From Hetaerina americana (Eukaryota; Arthropoda; Insecta; Odonata; Calopterygidae), in assembly GCA_022747635.1 (NCBI GenBank), contig JAKTNV010000009.1:3246564-3310563 (forward strand): a stretch of DNA of 64,000 bases. Reading direction: 5' to 3'. This document shows, piece after piece, positions 44,417 to 54,566 of this stretch (position 1 is the stretch's first letter; every line of letters starts with the position of its first letter). Under the pieces are notes generated by a model that was not told where the DNA came from, made no database searches, and saw only the letters and a list, made by a program, of their open reading frames with translations. The position numbers and the translations under genes were made by a program.

Positions 44417-45034
44417 GTGAGCAGATCCTCGCTCTCCCAAGCTACCTGTCGGCGCAGTGAGAATATCCTCGCCTCAGGTGCACTCTCCCTCTCCCTCCCA
44501 CGCTACCTGGTGGCGCAGCGAGGAAATCCTCGCCCCCAGGTTTCGCTCGCCCTACGAGTCCAGGACCAAAGCAACCGGACGAATGCCGCGTCCACCGCGC
44601 CGCCTCCCAGCGCCAACCGAGCTCGACGCCGCACGGAGGACCGACCCGCCGCGACGCCGCCCCGCAGCTCCGACACTCTGCCACCAGCACCTCCGACTAC
44701 CACCCCGGGATCGTCGCCGACCCTCGAGGACTACCGGACCTGGTTGGCCGAGGCCGCCCTTCCTCCGTGGCCGGTGCTGAGTCTCCTGACGCCGCCCACC
44801 CCGCAGTACCGCCTCCGGCCCCTGGACTCTCCAAGGACGCCCTACGCAGAGGTGCCGAGGCTGCCCCTATTTGTCTCGCCGGACCGTCGGGCTCCCGCGA
44901 CCAGCCAGAAGCCGGACAGGACCCCGGCCGCCATCCAGCTGCACCGGACTCCACGCGCCCTTCAGGCAAACGACACTCGACCTTCTCCCTGGGAGAAGGT
45001 CCCCTTTACTGTAACCCTGTACTGGACGGAATAA
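44417..45034 (+). CDS. Uncharacterised 205-codon frame within the LTR-like element
   Basis: Begins MSRSSLSQATCRRSENILAS about 250 bp after the predicted start of transcription and ends at the AATAAA signal. It is rich in Pro, Ser, Thr and Arg, with a less biased middle (LEDYRTWLAEAALPPWPVLS, about residues 106-125). No Cys-His zinc knuckle, protease or RT motif is seen and the family is not recognised. High GC lowers the chance of stops, so the frame may be fortuitous. Alternatively it is a remnant of a gag-like or accessory protein. Confidence 0.3.
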   Translation: MSRSSLSQATCRRSENILASGALSLSLPRYLVAQRGNPRPQVSLALRVQDQSNRTNAASTAPPPSANRARRRTEDRPAATPPRSSDTLPPAPPTTTPGSSPTLEDYRTWLAEAALPPWPVLSLLTPPTPQYRLRPLDSPRTPYAEVPRLPLFVSPDRRAPATSQKPDRTPAAIQLHRTPRALQANDTRPSPWEKVPFTVTLYWTE

Positions 45035-45035
45035 A
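45030..45035 (+). terminator. Polyadenylation signal AATAAA
   Basis: AATAAA about 890 bp after the TATA box, followed by a GGGGTAATC stretch and, 40 bp on, GGTTTATTTTCTCC (T-rich). It fits the 3' end of R in an LTR or of a short transcript. Confidence 0.45.
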
Positions 45036-45212
45036 CGCCCTTCGGGGTAATCAACGGAACGGCAGGGAGGTTTATTTTCTCCAGCGACCCCAGCCCTTGC
45101 CTGGGCAGAATGCTCACTCGCTCTCGCGTTTCGGGGCGGGTCGCACAGCCAACCCCGGACGCCAGGGACACGACAATATATACATATATATATATACATA
45201 TACAAGTGAGAT

Positions 45213-45358
45213 TCACTTAAAGAAGGCCTCTGAGAGGGCCGAAAGCTCGAACAATTTACCGTGTGAGTGTTCTTTTAAATGTTGCTATTCTTTTCTATTT
45301 GTGTTATACTGTGTCAGCCCATTATTGTGCCGCTCGTGTGAGTTTTTCCTTACAATCG
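45213..45358 (+). mobile_element. Penelope-like element (family A) 3' tail
   Basis: Nearly identical to 21219-21358: GAAGAAGGCCTCTGAGAGGG CCGAAAGCTCG, ACCGTGTGAGTGTTCTTTTA, GTCAGCCCATTATTGTGCCG, TACAATCGTT. Only the last 146 bp are present and they run into (TA)n exactly as in the other copy. Confidence 0.85.

Positions 45359-45403
<45 letters not shown>
45359..45403. repeat. (TA)n microsatellite
   Basis: About 45 bp, at the Penelope 3' end. Confidence 0.95.
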
Positions 45404-45592
45404 TAAATAACGGTTGTAAGGGAAAGCGGGGATTACAGGAGTGATCAGTGTAGAATAATATACAGCGGCGGGGACGAGAGCCAACGAGGGGTTGCCATAG
45501 TATTAAATGAAGAGGTAGCAAGAAGTGCAGTCAGCATAGAGCAGGTAACGGATAGATTATTAACAGTAGAGATAAAAGCATAACCGACGAAA

Positions 45593-45853
45593 TTGGATAT
45601 TATTCAGGTATACATGCCACCGAGCAACCATACGAAAGAAGAGGTCGATAGGATATACGATCAGTTAGAGGATATAATCGCGTGCGTTCCTGCAAGGAAA
45701 CATTTGATAGTGATGGGGGATTGGAATGCGACGGTAGGCGAAGGAAGAGATGGTGATGAGGTGGTGGACTACGGTTTAGGCACGAAGAATGACCGCGGGG
45801 AGAAAGCAGTGGAGTTTTGTAGGAGACATCGGTTAGTCATGGCCAACACTTGA
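45593..45853 (+). pseudogene. RTE-like endonuclease domain (partial)
   Basis: Open frame of 86 codons. IIQVYMPPSN is the strand before the active site, then KHLIVMGDWNATVGEGRDG with the DWN catalytic motif (Asp, Asn), and VVDYGLGTKNDRGEKAVEFC RRHRLVMANT, the usual RTE/BovB-type EN sequence. The N-terminal part is in other frames upstream. The terminal SDH is not preserved because of frameshift and deletion. Confidence 0.85.
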
Positions 45854-46094
45854 TTCAGGCTACATGAAAGATGAAGGTATACATGGAAAATGCCAGGTGA
45901 CTCATAGAGGTATCAGATAGATTATATTCTGGTTAGACACAGGTTTAGGAACAGTGTGATAAATCCGCACAGTTTCCCGGGAGCGGATGCGGACTCTGAG
46001 GCAAAATGAAGTACAAAGAATTAAACAATAAATTGAGGCAAAAATTGAGGAAATGATCAAAGAGGCATGAGAAGAACTGGAGGTAGGAATCAAA

Positions 46095-46460
46095 GTGGGC
46101 GGGGAGTTCGTAAAATCAGTTAGGTTCGCTGATGAGCAAGCTTTAGTTTGTCAGTCAGCCAAGGGGTTGCAGGCATTGCTGAGTGAATTGGAAATCCAGT
46201 GCGACAGGTATGGGATGAGATTCAATAATAATAAAACAAAGGTTATGCGATTTTCTAGAAAGAAAAAGGCTAAGCTAAATATTAAAATAGGAGGGAAAAA
46301 AGTAGAGCAGGTAGAACAGTTTACATATCTCGGAAGTGTTTTGAACCAACACGGTCAAAGTCGTAGGGACGTAAGGAGAAGAATTGCGCTAGGCAATGAG
46401 GCTTCCACAAGGAGGAGGGAGTTGATGACATGTGGGTTTGGAGAAGAATGGAAAAGGTAA
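46095..46460 (+). pseudogene. RTE-like reverse transcriptase palm end and post-RT region
   Basis: 121-codon frame: VKSVRFADEQALVCQSAKGL, where the catalytic pair is FADE instead of FADD (the 56359 copy has FADD), then LLSELEIQCDRYGMRFNNNK TKVMRFSRKKKAKL, QFTYLGSVLNQHGQSRRDVR RRI. The second Asp of the active site is replaced, so it would be inactive even if expressed. Confidence 0.85.
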
Positions 46461-46795
46461 AATGAACAGAGAAGAAAACAAATGAGGAAGTACTTGGTAT
46501 GGTGGCCGAGGAGAGGGGTTTGTTGGGAGAAATCCTATGGAGGCAGGAAAAGTGGATGAAGGGGGTTTTGACCGGCAGTGGGATATTGAAGACTGTAATA
46601 GAGGGGAGAATGTTAGGCAAACGAGGAAAGGGAAGGAACAGAATAGGGATGTTGGACGGAATGAAGGGAGGAAGAGAGTACTCAGGGATGAAGAGTGGTC
46701 GGATGGATACTGGATTTTGTATTTTGTTAGGAATCACAAAATATTTATTTAGTAGGTTTGTCCATCCAAAAACCTACCTTAACCGGTAGATTACG

Positions 46796-46912
46796 TAATA
46801 ATAAATAATAATATATATGCATGTCTGTGTATATATATATATATATATATATTCTATATTATGTGTTACTGTGTATTGTACTATTCGGCACTTCCGTAGT
46901 ACGTCTATGAAA

Positions 46913-46978
<66 letters not shown>

Positions 46979-46980
46979 TA
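46796..46980. repeat. Two (TA)n arrays around a short unique block
   Basis: TA runs at about 46829-46851 and 46915-46976, separated by about 60 bp of unassigned sequence. The first lies just beyond the RTE-like 3' end. Confidence 0.9.
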
Positions 46981-47034
46981 ATATTTATCTATACACCTTG
47001 GAACAAACTCTCTTTCCCAACATAGGAATATCTA

Positions 47035-47160
47035 TGTACGTGTTCCAAGATTCTGATTTTACCTAAAGACGTAACGCTGTAACGTAACCCAGGTCGAAAT
47101 GAAAATATTTTTTAATGGAAAAGCAAATTGTTCTCTTTCATCATGCATGCCCCCTTAAAT
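47035..47160 (-). repeat. Unnamed interspersed repeat (family D), copy 3
   Basis: Minus strand: GCATGATGAAAGAGAACAAT TTGCTTTTCC, TTTCGACCTGGGTTACGTTA CAGCGTTACGTCTT. It matches the second half of 43600-43739 and the GATGAAAGATAAC...GCTTTTC part of 15230-15310. Confidence 0.45.
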
Positions 47161-48395
47161 ATAACTCTGGTATCACCATAATCAGTAGTGGCTTTAACCA
47201 CGCCGGAAAAAAATGGGACTGCAATACCGGTAAAATGCCGATCCGTGCCCGCGATTCTTGCTTTTTATACATATTATGTTAAATATAGTGTAGAGAAACT
47301 CACTTTTCTCAAGCAGTGGGCACACCAGCAACCCGTGGGAGATGCATACTAGGAGGACCAACTATTCCTTAAAACTGTCCAGCGCTTACACTGAGCGTGG
47401 CAAAAGGACGAGAGCATGGGAGAGCATAAATCGCAGTTCAGGGAGATCCGAGGGATCATCGGCTTTCGGGGTCTTACGCACATACTGTGGATGTAGTCTG
47501 AGTCGTCGTCGGCGGCAAATAAGCGTATCTTACTCCTTACCACAGTTTCAACATCGTTCATGCAAAGAAGGAATAAGAGATCCTACAACACTCACTCCCC
47601 TTCCCTTAAAGTGACTTTTAAGGAACTCGAGCCAACACCGTCTATTTTCGTCAAGTCTATGATGCCTTGGTCCCTTGGTCACTCTGGGGTTTGCAAATAA
47701 TCCAAGGTTCCCTCATCGCGCCGGGGGTCCCTCCATCGCTCCATGGTCCATTACATGGCCAAGGGAACGCAGCTGGTCAATCGAAGGGTGCATCAAAACT
47801 ATCACTGAGTTGAGGCACGGACGGTAGCATTAACAATAAGTTAAATCTGCGGGAATAGACCAGAAAGGAGTAAAAGCATATCATCAAAATACACAGCAAA
47901 GACAGAATTAGAACGTTAGAGGTGGTGTTGTGCAGGAAAAGTAGAGCACATGTATACCGGGAAATAAGAGTTTAGTCAAGCATTCCAATATATACGAGCT
48001 AATAAAGTAAAATATGCCCTAAAAATGTGCATACCTACATAGTTTGAGTGTTTTGAATAAATCGCTCTACCTTAATTTTCATTCTAACTCATTCGTTTAT
48101 ATACGCTAAATGAATACGGTAGCAGAGATCATGTCAATACATCAATAGAGAGAGAGAGTGAGCAACCGAGAGATTGCGATGCATTTCTAACCATGTTCAA
48201 GTAAGATCATTGCAAGAAACAAAAGCAACTCGAGGCCTTAGTGACGACGCTGAGATCGGTAGGCAAATGGCGACCGCAATAGATCGTCAAATGCTAAAAC
48301 ATGACTCGAACAACATTCAAAATCATATATGGAACGCGATCTTGCATCAAGTTGTAGAAAAGAGTAAGAGTATGTGTTAATAGAAAATGTACAAA
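47161..48395. other. Unassigned DNA
   Basis: No element or gene recognised. 48165-48380 holds a 68-codon frame that precedes a LINE fragment and may be part of it. Confidence 0.35.
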
Positions 48396-48399
48396 AACG

Positions 48400-48690
48400 A
48401 GCAGATTTCAATCACTTATACACTCGGAGGTGTTCGTATGAACGCTGCAGGCCATGTAAAATACTTGGGTGTCAGCATTACATCAGATCTTACATGCCAG
48501 AAGCCTATGGCATACATAAAAATATCGAACCATCGATTAAAGCCTTTTGAATAATAATGGCGTACGAATTTTAGTGCTGGGTGTCTCCGTTTGCATGTGG
48601 TTTTGTTCCCTTCTACAGGTGGTGACCTAACACCCACCGCAAAACCTCCTTGGGCCGGCGGCTTGCGGGGTACGATGTAGATTTAATGAT
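48400..48690 (+). mobile_element. LINE family B, RT end joined to 3' tail
   Basis: YTLGGVRMNAAGHVKYLGVS ITSDL (48418-48495) is the post-FADD RT strand (KYLGV). It is followed within 90 bp by the family B tail (TTTGCATGTGGTTTTGTTCC, GGTGGTGACCTAACACCCAC, GGCGGCTTGCGGGGTACGAT). About 700 bp present in other copies are deleted between them. Confidence 0.7.
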
Positions 48691-49620
48691 TGGCGTTAGA
48701 TCATAAGCAGTGGAATTCACTTCAGACGTTCCCCAGTGAATTTTTATCGGACCACCTCTAGGACTTCTAACGATACTAACTGCATATGCTTATTTTCCGG
48801 CAATGCAGAGGTTTGGAGAGATATTCGCAGTCTTTGAAAAGTTCCTTACACTAATCCAATAGCACTTTCGTGCGATATTTGACCATTATAATTTACCTTA
48901 AAAAGATGTCCCGCGATGGCCTCTGAAACAGGATTCCTTCCCTCCAGATCGACAACTCAATTGTTAAACTGAAATAAATGTTTTCGAAAAAATAGAAAAA
49001 CAAATTATTTCGGGTCGGCTTTTTTGTATGTCTCTCCCGTGAATAAATTGGAATCGGTTCTTTTAGCGAGGAATAATACTATCGCCTTACGGTGGGAGTG
49101 ATCGTGTGAGTGAAATAATACGAAGCAAGTTTTGCAGAGAAATTTTTAAGATACCTTTATCTGCGGTCGATTAGGGATAAAAAACTTGATGCGATCGCAC
49201 CAATTGGGGAAACTATTTTTCTTTTTTATTCTTAGTAGACGAATATTTTGGCGTTTTCCCATCTGACCCCAGTTTCTGCTCTTATAAATAGCAACAGATG
49301 CCCTCGTTGCGTAGGGAAGTATATCTCATTGCGATACCATTTTTTGACGCACCTGTAGTTTTCATGCACTCAACCATTTCAATTGTTTTACATGTATTGA
49401 TTTTAACTAAAAACAACGAAAAACGTTTTTTCGATGCAGCATGCCTGGTATTCGACCATCCCGTGCAGCAATTCCTAGCGGTGTCCCTCGCGGTGACATG
49501 CAGAAGTAGTAGAGGCACATCGACGTGGGTTTACATTCTGATATCCCTTTAACACGGGTTTTTCCAGAGATTTTAAGCGGATTTTTTTTCTTTCGCCCTT
49601 CTCTCATCCCTGCAACTACC
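48691..49620. other. Unassigned AT-rich DNA
   Basis: Nothing recognised; no frame above 84 codons. Confidence 0.4.
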
Positions 49621-49624
49621 TTCT

Positions 49625-49705
49625 TCGCCCGATCCCTTGCCATTTCCATTTGGTGACTGCACCCCCTGCCACACTCCTTCTTGGTGGATCCCGGGATGGT
49701 TTTGC
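49625..49705 (+). mobile_element. LINE 3' tail (family C)
   Basis: GCACCCCCTGCCACACTCCT, TCTTGGTGGATCCCGGGATG. Short fragment related to 35805-35935. Confidence 0.45.
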
Positions 49706-51500
49706 GTAACGTTAAACATATTGGTCCTTTAAGGGCGGCATGCACTTTTTAATGGAAGAAATCATCAATGCTGAGGTGAAATGGCGGGGAACATCTGCGT
49801 ATCTGTAGAGATCTAGGGTCACAGGTAAAAGGATCTAGGGCTGAAACCATTGCGAATGTTTACCGATGAAACCGGGTGATCCCGCCAATGTATGTTTCCA
49901 GCACCAGTGCCATGCCACGTGTGGGTAAATTACAGTTTCTCAACTACATAAGACTATTTAGAATTCAAAATAAATTCAAATATTTGCATAAACTGCACGC
50001 CTCAGCTGCTCACAGAGTCGAATGTTTATTGTTTATCTGATATATTTTCCAGAGTTAGTATTGTACATATGTACCAATCGTCAGATTCACATGAAAGCTA
50101 GTCTTACTTGCCTAAAACACCGTACATTCACTCCTGCAAGTGGAATTTTTAGAAAATGTTTAGGAAATCAAAAAAATGAGACCAGATTATCATATTTATA
50201 CCAATTCCTAGTTAATTATTTCATCTAATAGTTCTTTTCATCCCTTCCGTATCTTTGAAAAATTACTCCGATAGTGCAATCTTGTATAATCTGAGAAGGG
50301 ATCGACGCGCGTCGTTCAATCAACACTGATCGTTAGCATTCTATTTGAATATTTTATTGCGCGAAAAATTAAATTTTATTGTTGCTAGTTTAATGTAAAT
50401 TGCATATGTGGTTGTCTATGCGGTTATAATGCATATGCATACGCTGCATTGATTTGAAACTATCATTGCCACGGTCGTTGCAATTTGAAACTTGTTCAGT
50501 TCATTAAGATTAAACGTTATTTAAACTGGATGAGAGAGATATATTTCCAGCGTTGACGGCATACTTGCTAACTTCGAACACAACAATCTGGTTTATGGCT
50601 GTTCCCTGTATCCATTGTACCACTATGCCCTTCTACAAGCGAACCTATATCACCCACCCACCTGTCTTATTCAGGGCAATGCAAACACTATTCTCCTTTG
50701 TACCGTTTAAAGGTTAAGGGAGAAATAACGATGCAAATCGGAAGACAAGAAGCCGTTCGGCAAAACACCCTCGGTCGTTATTCCGTGAACTGCTTGTTTT
50801 CGGACTCCAAAGCCTTGTCGGACGCCGTGCATGGAATCATCGCCCTCTTATCGCAACGCAGCAGAGTGCCGGAGCAGCTCAACAACGGCGGAGGAATTTT
50901 GGAGAAAATTCGACTATCGATTAGAAGTTTATCGATTTCGCATCGGGCGTAGAAATGGACGAGAAATGTAGTGGAGGGGCGAAGGTGACGGGAACATGCC
51001 GAGGTACAAGGAGGAGTGATTAACAACCAACTGGCACGAATGGCCGAGGTGTGAGAACTTGGAGCTTAGGAGTGGAGGGAGAGAGAGGGTGGGGGGTTGT
51101 GGCGAAGGAAAAATCGACAAAGGGAATCCCTGGCGACTCCCTCTTTCAAAGAGATGAAACGAAAACGCTAACCCGGGCACGGAGTGAAAATTCAGTCCGG
51201 CACTCGTTAGAGGGGCGTGCGGGGCGCGCATTCGTCAACCACATTTTGAAACTGCGAATGAATACAGTGAACAGAGAGAAAAACTTCCCCGGCACCGGAA
51301 GGGTGCCATGAATTCGACCGTATAACACATAACACACACATGAGGTGGATGAAAAGTACCGAGAGCAATGTTTCCTGACGTGACTGTAAGTTGCAGCGCG
51401 CAGGATCGGTGCTTGGGGGGAGGACCTTCAATACGCGCCAAGCGCCAATCACCTGCGAACGTTCGTTCAGGCTGGATCGCGCTTTAGTGGACCCCTATCG
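49706..51500. other. Unassigned DNA
   Basis: AT-rich to 50650, more balanced after. Frames up to 112 codons lack domains. Confidence 0.4.
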
Positions 51501-51504
51501 AGCG

Positions 51505-52240
51505 ATTCGATGCAAGTGAGAAATGCTGCGAACGATGGAACAACGGCACGCCATCAAATTCTGTGCTGGACGGAGGAATTTGGGTACGGAGATGTTGGCA
51601 TGAATTGTCAAGTGTTCAATGATGAAAGCATGCCACCAACTACCGTTTTTAAGTGACACGAGCTCTTCAAAGATGGTCGAGAGAGCGTGGAGGACGAGCC
51701 CGGCGCCCCTAGACGGCCCTCGACAACGGGCAAACAGTGCGTGCAGTGCTGAATTCAAACCGCGTCGGCTAACTGTGCATATAAACACAGATCATATTGA
51801 CATTGATAAGACAGTGAGGATGTGTACACCGTTACATCAGTGAAAATTTGGCCATGCAAAAGGACTGCGCTAAACTCGTCCTCCCGAAGGTCTTTGGACG
51901 GGCGACCAAAAGAGCAGAGCCGAGTGTGACTGCTTGCGAAGACCTTCGGGAACGACATCGCGACTATTCCCCAACACCCTTACACTCCTAACTAAGTAGC
52001 AGCAGACTATTATTGCTATTCAAAAAAGTGAAATCATCCCTCAAAGGACACCACCCTAAGCACCCTTAAAGGCGCTTGCACGAGTCCCTTAGAAACCACC
52101 AAGGAGCCCTTCACTAGCCGCCTACCAGGTAGGCTAGCCTTCCGCTTGCCAGGAAGCCTTCGAGACGTGGAAAAGACGTTGGCATAAGGGTGTCGACGCT
52201 CAAGCAGGGATGTACTTTGAAGAATTTTGAGGCATTCTGA
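51505..52240 (+). mobile_element. Mariner deletion derivative, subfamily X, copy 3 (longest)
   Basis: MEQRHAIKFCAGRRNLGTEM (51535, first HTH), DESMPPTTVFK, HELFKDGRESVEDEPGAPRR PS (51659), then linker equivalents, then ATCGCGACTATTCCCCAACA (third-Asp region, 51957), KKSEIIPQRT-like sequence, and a C-terminal remnant near 52200 (GCAGGGATGTACTTTGAAGA ATTTTGA, the YFEEF-stop end). The catalytic centre is missing. A local duplication (CTAGCCGCCTACCAGGTAGG CTAGCC) lies near 52110-52140. Confidence 0.8.
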
Positions 52241-52698
52241 CAATATGTGAAATGAATTATATTTTTCGATACTTTTCATAAAAACCTTGCATATTGAGCG
52301 GGATTCAATCGTTGGTCAATTGTTTCAAATGCTCAAATACACTAAATTTCATTCAATGGGCGTAGGGGTTAGCTCAGCAACATCACTGAGTGTTTAGTGC
52401 GGAATATCATACGCCAATAAAACCTATTCTAGGAAGAAAAACGAAGAATGACGATAATATTTCAGCATCTTGAGACGAGTGCCCACCCTTTTACAGCTTC
52501 ACGCGGGTTACCATGACGCCCAAAAATCACAGACGGTACAACTGAAGAAATTGCTAACGAGTGAATGGAAGTTGTTAATTTATCAGGTAATTAAAGCCAT
52601 GTGCCAGGTAATTAGGAGATACACCAGGTTTTATTTTTTGAAGCATCATACTTTATGCGGCAGTGACTATTTTAGGTTTATATTACTCAAAATTAAAT
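52241..52698. other. Unassigned AT-rich DNA
   Basis: No feature recognised. Confidence 0.4.
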
Positions 52699-52699
52699 A

Positions 52700-52703
52700 A
52701 ATA

Positions 52704-52773
<70 letters not shown>
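52700..52773. repeat. (TA)n microsatellite used as a mariner target
   Basis: About 74 bp of TA. The mariner begins at its right edge, consistent with insertion at a TA within the array. Confidence 0.95.
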
Positions 52774-52774
<1 letters not shown>

Positions 52775-54106
52775 TACCTTGATCAAAAAGTTCCCGGAAT
52801 TTATTCAGAAAATTAAAAATACAAGTTTATTCATCTAAATCTATATTGTCCCCTTCAAAGTAATCCCCATCGACTGCAACACACTTATGCCAGCGCTTGA
52901 TCCAATCCTCGAAACATTTTTTATATTCGGTTTTCGGTATGTCCATCAGTGCTTCCTGCGATTTTTCCATTACTTCCTCTCGGCTGCTAAAACGCGTTCC
53001 CCGTAATGGTTTTTTTAACTCGATTGAACAGAAAGAAGTCACAGGGAGCCAAATCAGGTGAATTCGGTGGCTGTTGGATGGTATTTGTTGCATTTTTCGT
53101 CAAAAAATTACGAATAATGATAGCACTGTGCGACGGTGCGTTATCATGGTGCAAAATCCACGAGTTTTCTGCCCACATTTCTGGTCTCTTTCGGCGAATT
53201 GCTTCACGCAAACGTCTCATAACGCCCAAATAATACTCTTTGTTTACTGTCTGGCCTTCTGGCAAAAATTCATGATGCACTACACCGTTGTAATCCATGA
53301 AAACCGTCAGCATTGCCTTCTTTTTTGACTGAAAACGACGTGGTTTTTTTGGTCTCGGCTCATTTGGTGAACGCCATTCACTTGCCTGATGTCTGGATTG
53401 CGTGTCGTACTCATAAACCCACGTCTCGTCTCCAGTAATGATCCTTTTGATGTATGTGGGATCGGATTCAGCCTCGCAAATCATGTCTTTTGCGACGTCA
53501 ACACGGTCTCTTTTTTGCATGAAATTGAGGTCTTTCGGCACCAACGTTGCTGCTACACGACGGAAACCCAAATCATTAACCACAATGTCTTGGGCGGATC
53601 CATAGGCAATGTTCAAGTCCTCCGCTATTTCTCTGATGGTTAATTTGCGGTTATTGACCAACATTTCTTTTACTTTATCAATTTTTTCACCGACTTTCGA
53701 TGTCGATGGTCTGCCACTGCGTTCATCATCTTCGATTGACTCACGACCACTTCTGAACCGCTCGTGCCACTGGTAAACGACTGTTTTTTTTAGAGAATCG
53801 TTGCCGAAACACTTTTCCAACATTTCCAACGTCCGTGCGCCACTAAATCCGTTTTTTACGCAAAATTTAATACAAGTTCGTTGTTGCAAATTTAAATCCA
53901 TTTCTGCAATTGTAAAAAATCGCCAACACACACAGAGATAGATGTACTCTTGGCTACGTAACTTTTGCAAATGTCACGTTATGACACTAAGATTTAAAGG
54001 GAATATCAACAACAGATGTACCAATTTAACAAAAAAAACAGAACTCAAATCGGAACGATGGGAGCGCCACACGGTGGTTATTCCGGGAACTTTTTGATCA
54101 AGGTAG
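52774..54106 (-). mobile_element. Full-length mariner (1333 bp), nearly intact
   Basis: Perfect 27-bp terminal inverted repeats (CTACCTTGATCAAAAAGTTC at both ends reading inward), flanked by TA at 52772-52773 and 54107-54108. One transposase gene occupies most of the element, with a 205-bp 5' and 53-bp 3' non-coding part. Mariners move by cut-and-paste with the transposase binding the TIRs. Size, TIR length and TA target are all standard. The only visible defect is a single-base frameshift, so this is a recent arrival compared with every other mariner remnant here. Confidence 0.95.
52827..53901 (-). pseudogene. Mariner transposase (D,D34D), one frameshift
   Basis: Start chosen at 53901 (MDLNLQQRTCIKFCVKNG), where mariner proteins normally begin; an upstream ATG at 53970 would add 23 unrelated residues. 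The span of 1075 nt is 358 codons plus one base. Domains: HTH 1 (residues about 5-55, ending VYQWHERFRSG), DDERSGRPS, HTH 2 (IREIAEDLNIAYGSAQDIV), first Asp in RIITGDETWVYEYD, second in ILHHDNAPSHS, third in SPDLAPCDFFLF, with 34 residues between the last two. At 53010-53016 a run of seven T (A on the coding strand) adds a base after NRVKK; the other frame continues PLRGTRFSSREEV to DYFEGDNIDLDE. All catalytic residues lie before the shift. Confidence 0.95.
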
Positions 54107-54109
54107 TAT

Positions 54110-54415
54110 TACAACTGAGAATAAAAATACGATCCATGCGTTTGTGATACCCCATGAACGGGAGCAAGACCTAGGTACCAATTAGCCGGCAAACCACAAT
54201 GCATTCATTATGTTTGTGTTGCATATACGCCAGGATACACATTCGTCATTTGCCTTCTTCGGTCCAGTTTAAAAAAACGCCTGCCTGCTAACATTAAAAT
54301 GGACGTACTATAAGAACATTTTTAGTATTAAAATCAATATGAATAGATGTGACTGCTGAAAAAAGGTCTGCCGTCGAAAACAAAGTCACTAATGTCTCCA
54401 AACAATCACATACAT
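54110..54415. other. Unassigned DNA between mariner and (TA)n
   Basis: No feature recognised. Confidence 0.4.
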
Positions 54416-54417
54416 AC

Positions 54418-54500
<83 letters not shown>

Positions 54501-54566
54501 CATATATAAATATATATTCACATATATATATTTATTTATATACATATATATATATTTATATATACA
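54416..54566. repeat. (TA)n microsatellite, compound
   Basis: About 150 bp of TA with CA/TTTA variants in the right half, ending exactly at the 5' start of the RTE-like LINE. Confidence 0.95.

Larger units (their letters stand above)
45425..46795 (+). mobile_element. RTE-like LINE with internal deletion (copy 2)
   Basis: Starts inside the endonuclease (colinear with 55150 onward: AGCGGGGATTAC, ATAATATACAG) and continues through the catalytic DWN motif to about 45945. It then jumps near 45990 to a short linker (AAATGAAGTACAAAGAATTAA ACAATAAATTGAG, seen also at 55690) and near 46060 to the RT FADD region. C-terminal domains and the 3' end ACCTACCTTAACCGGTAGAT TACG follow. About 1.4 kb remain of an expected 3 kb or more. 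The family encodes EN and RT in one ORF; this copy cannot. Confidence 0.9.

Noticed and set aside
44767..45444. 225-codon plus-strand frame
   Set aside because: It is in another frame than the 205-codon one, crosses the AATAAA signal, and runs through a Penelope tail into (TA)n, so it cannot be one protein.
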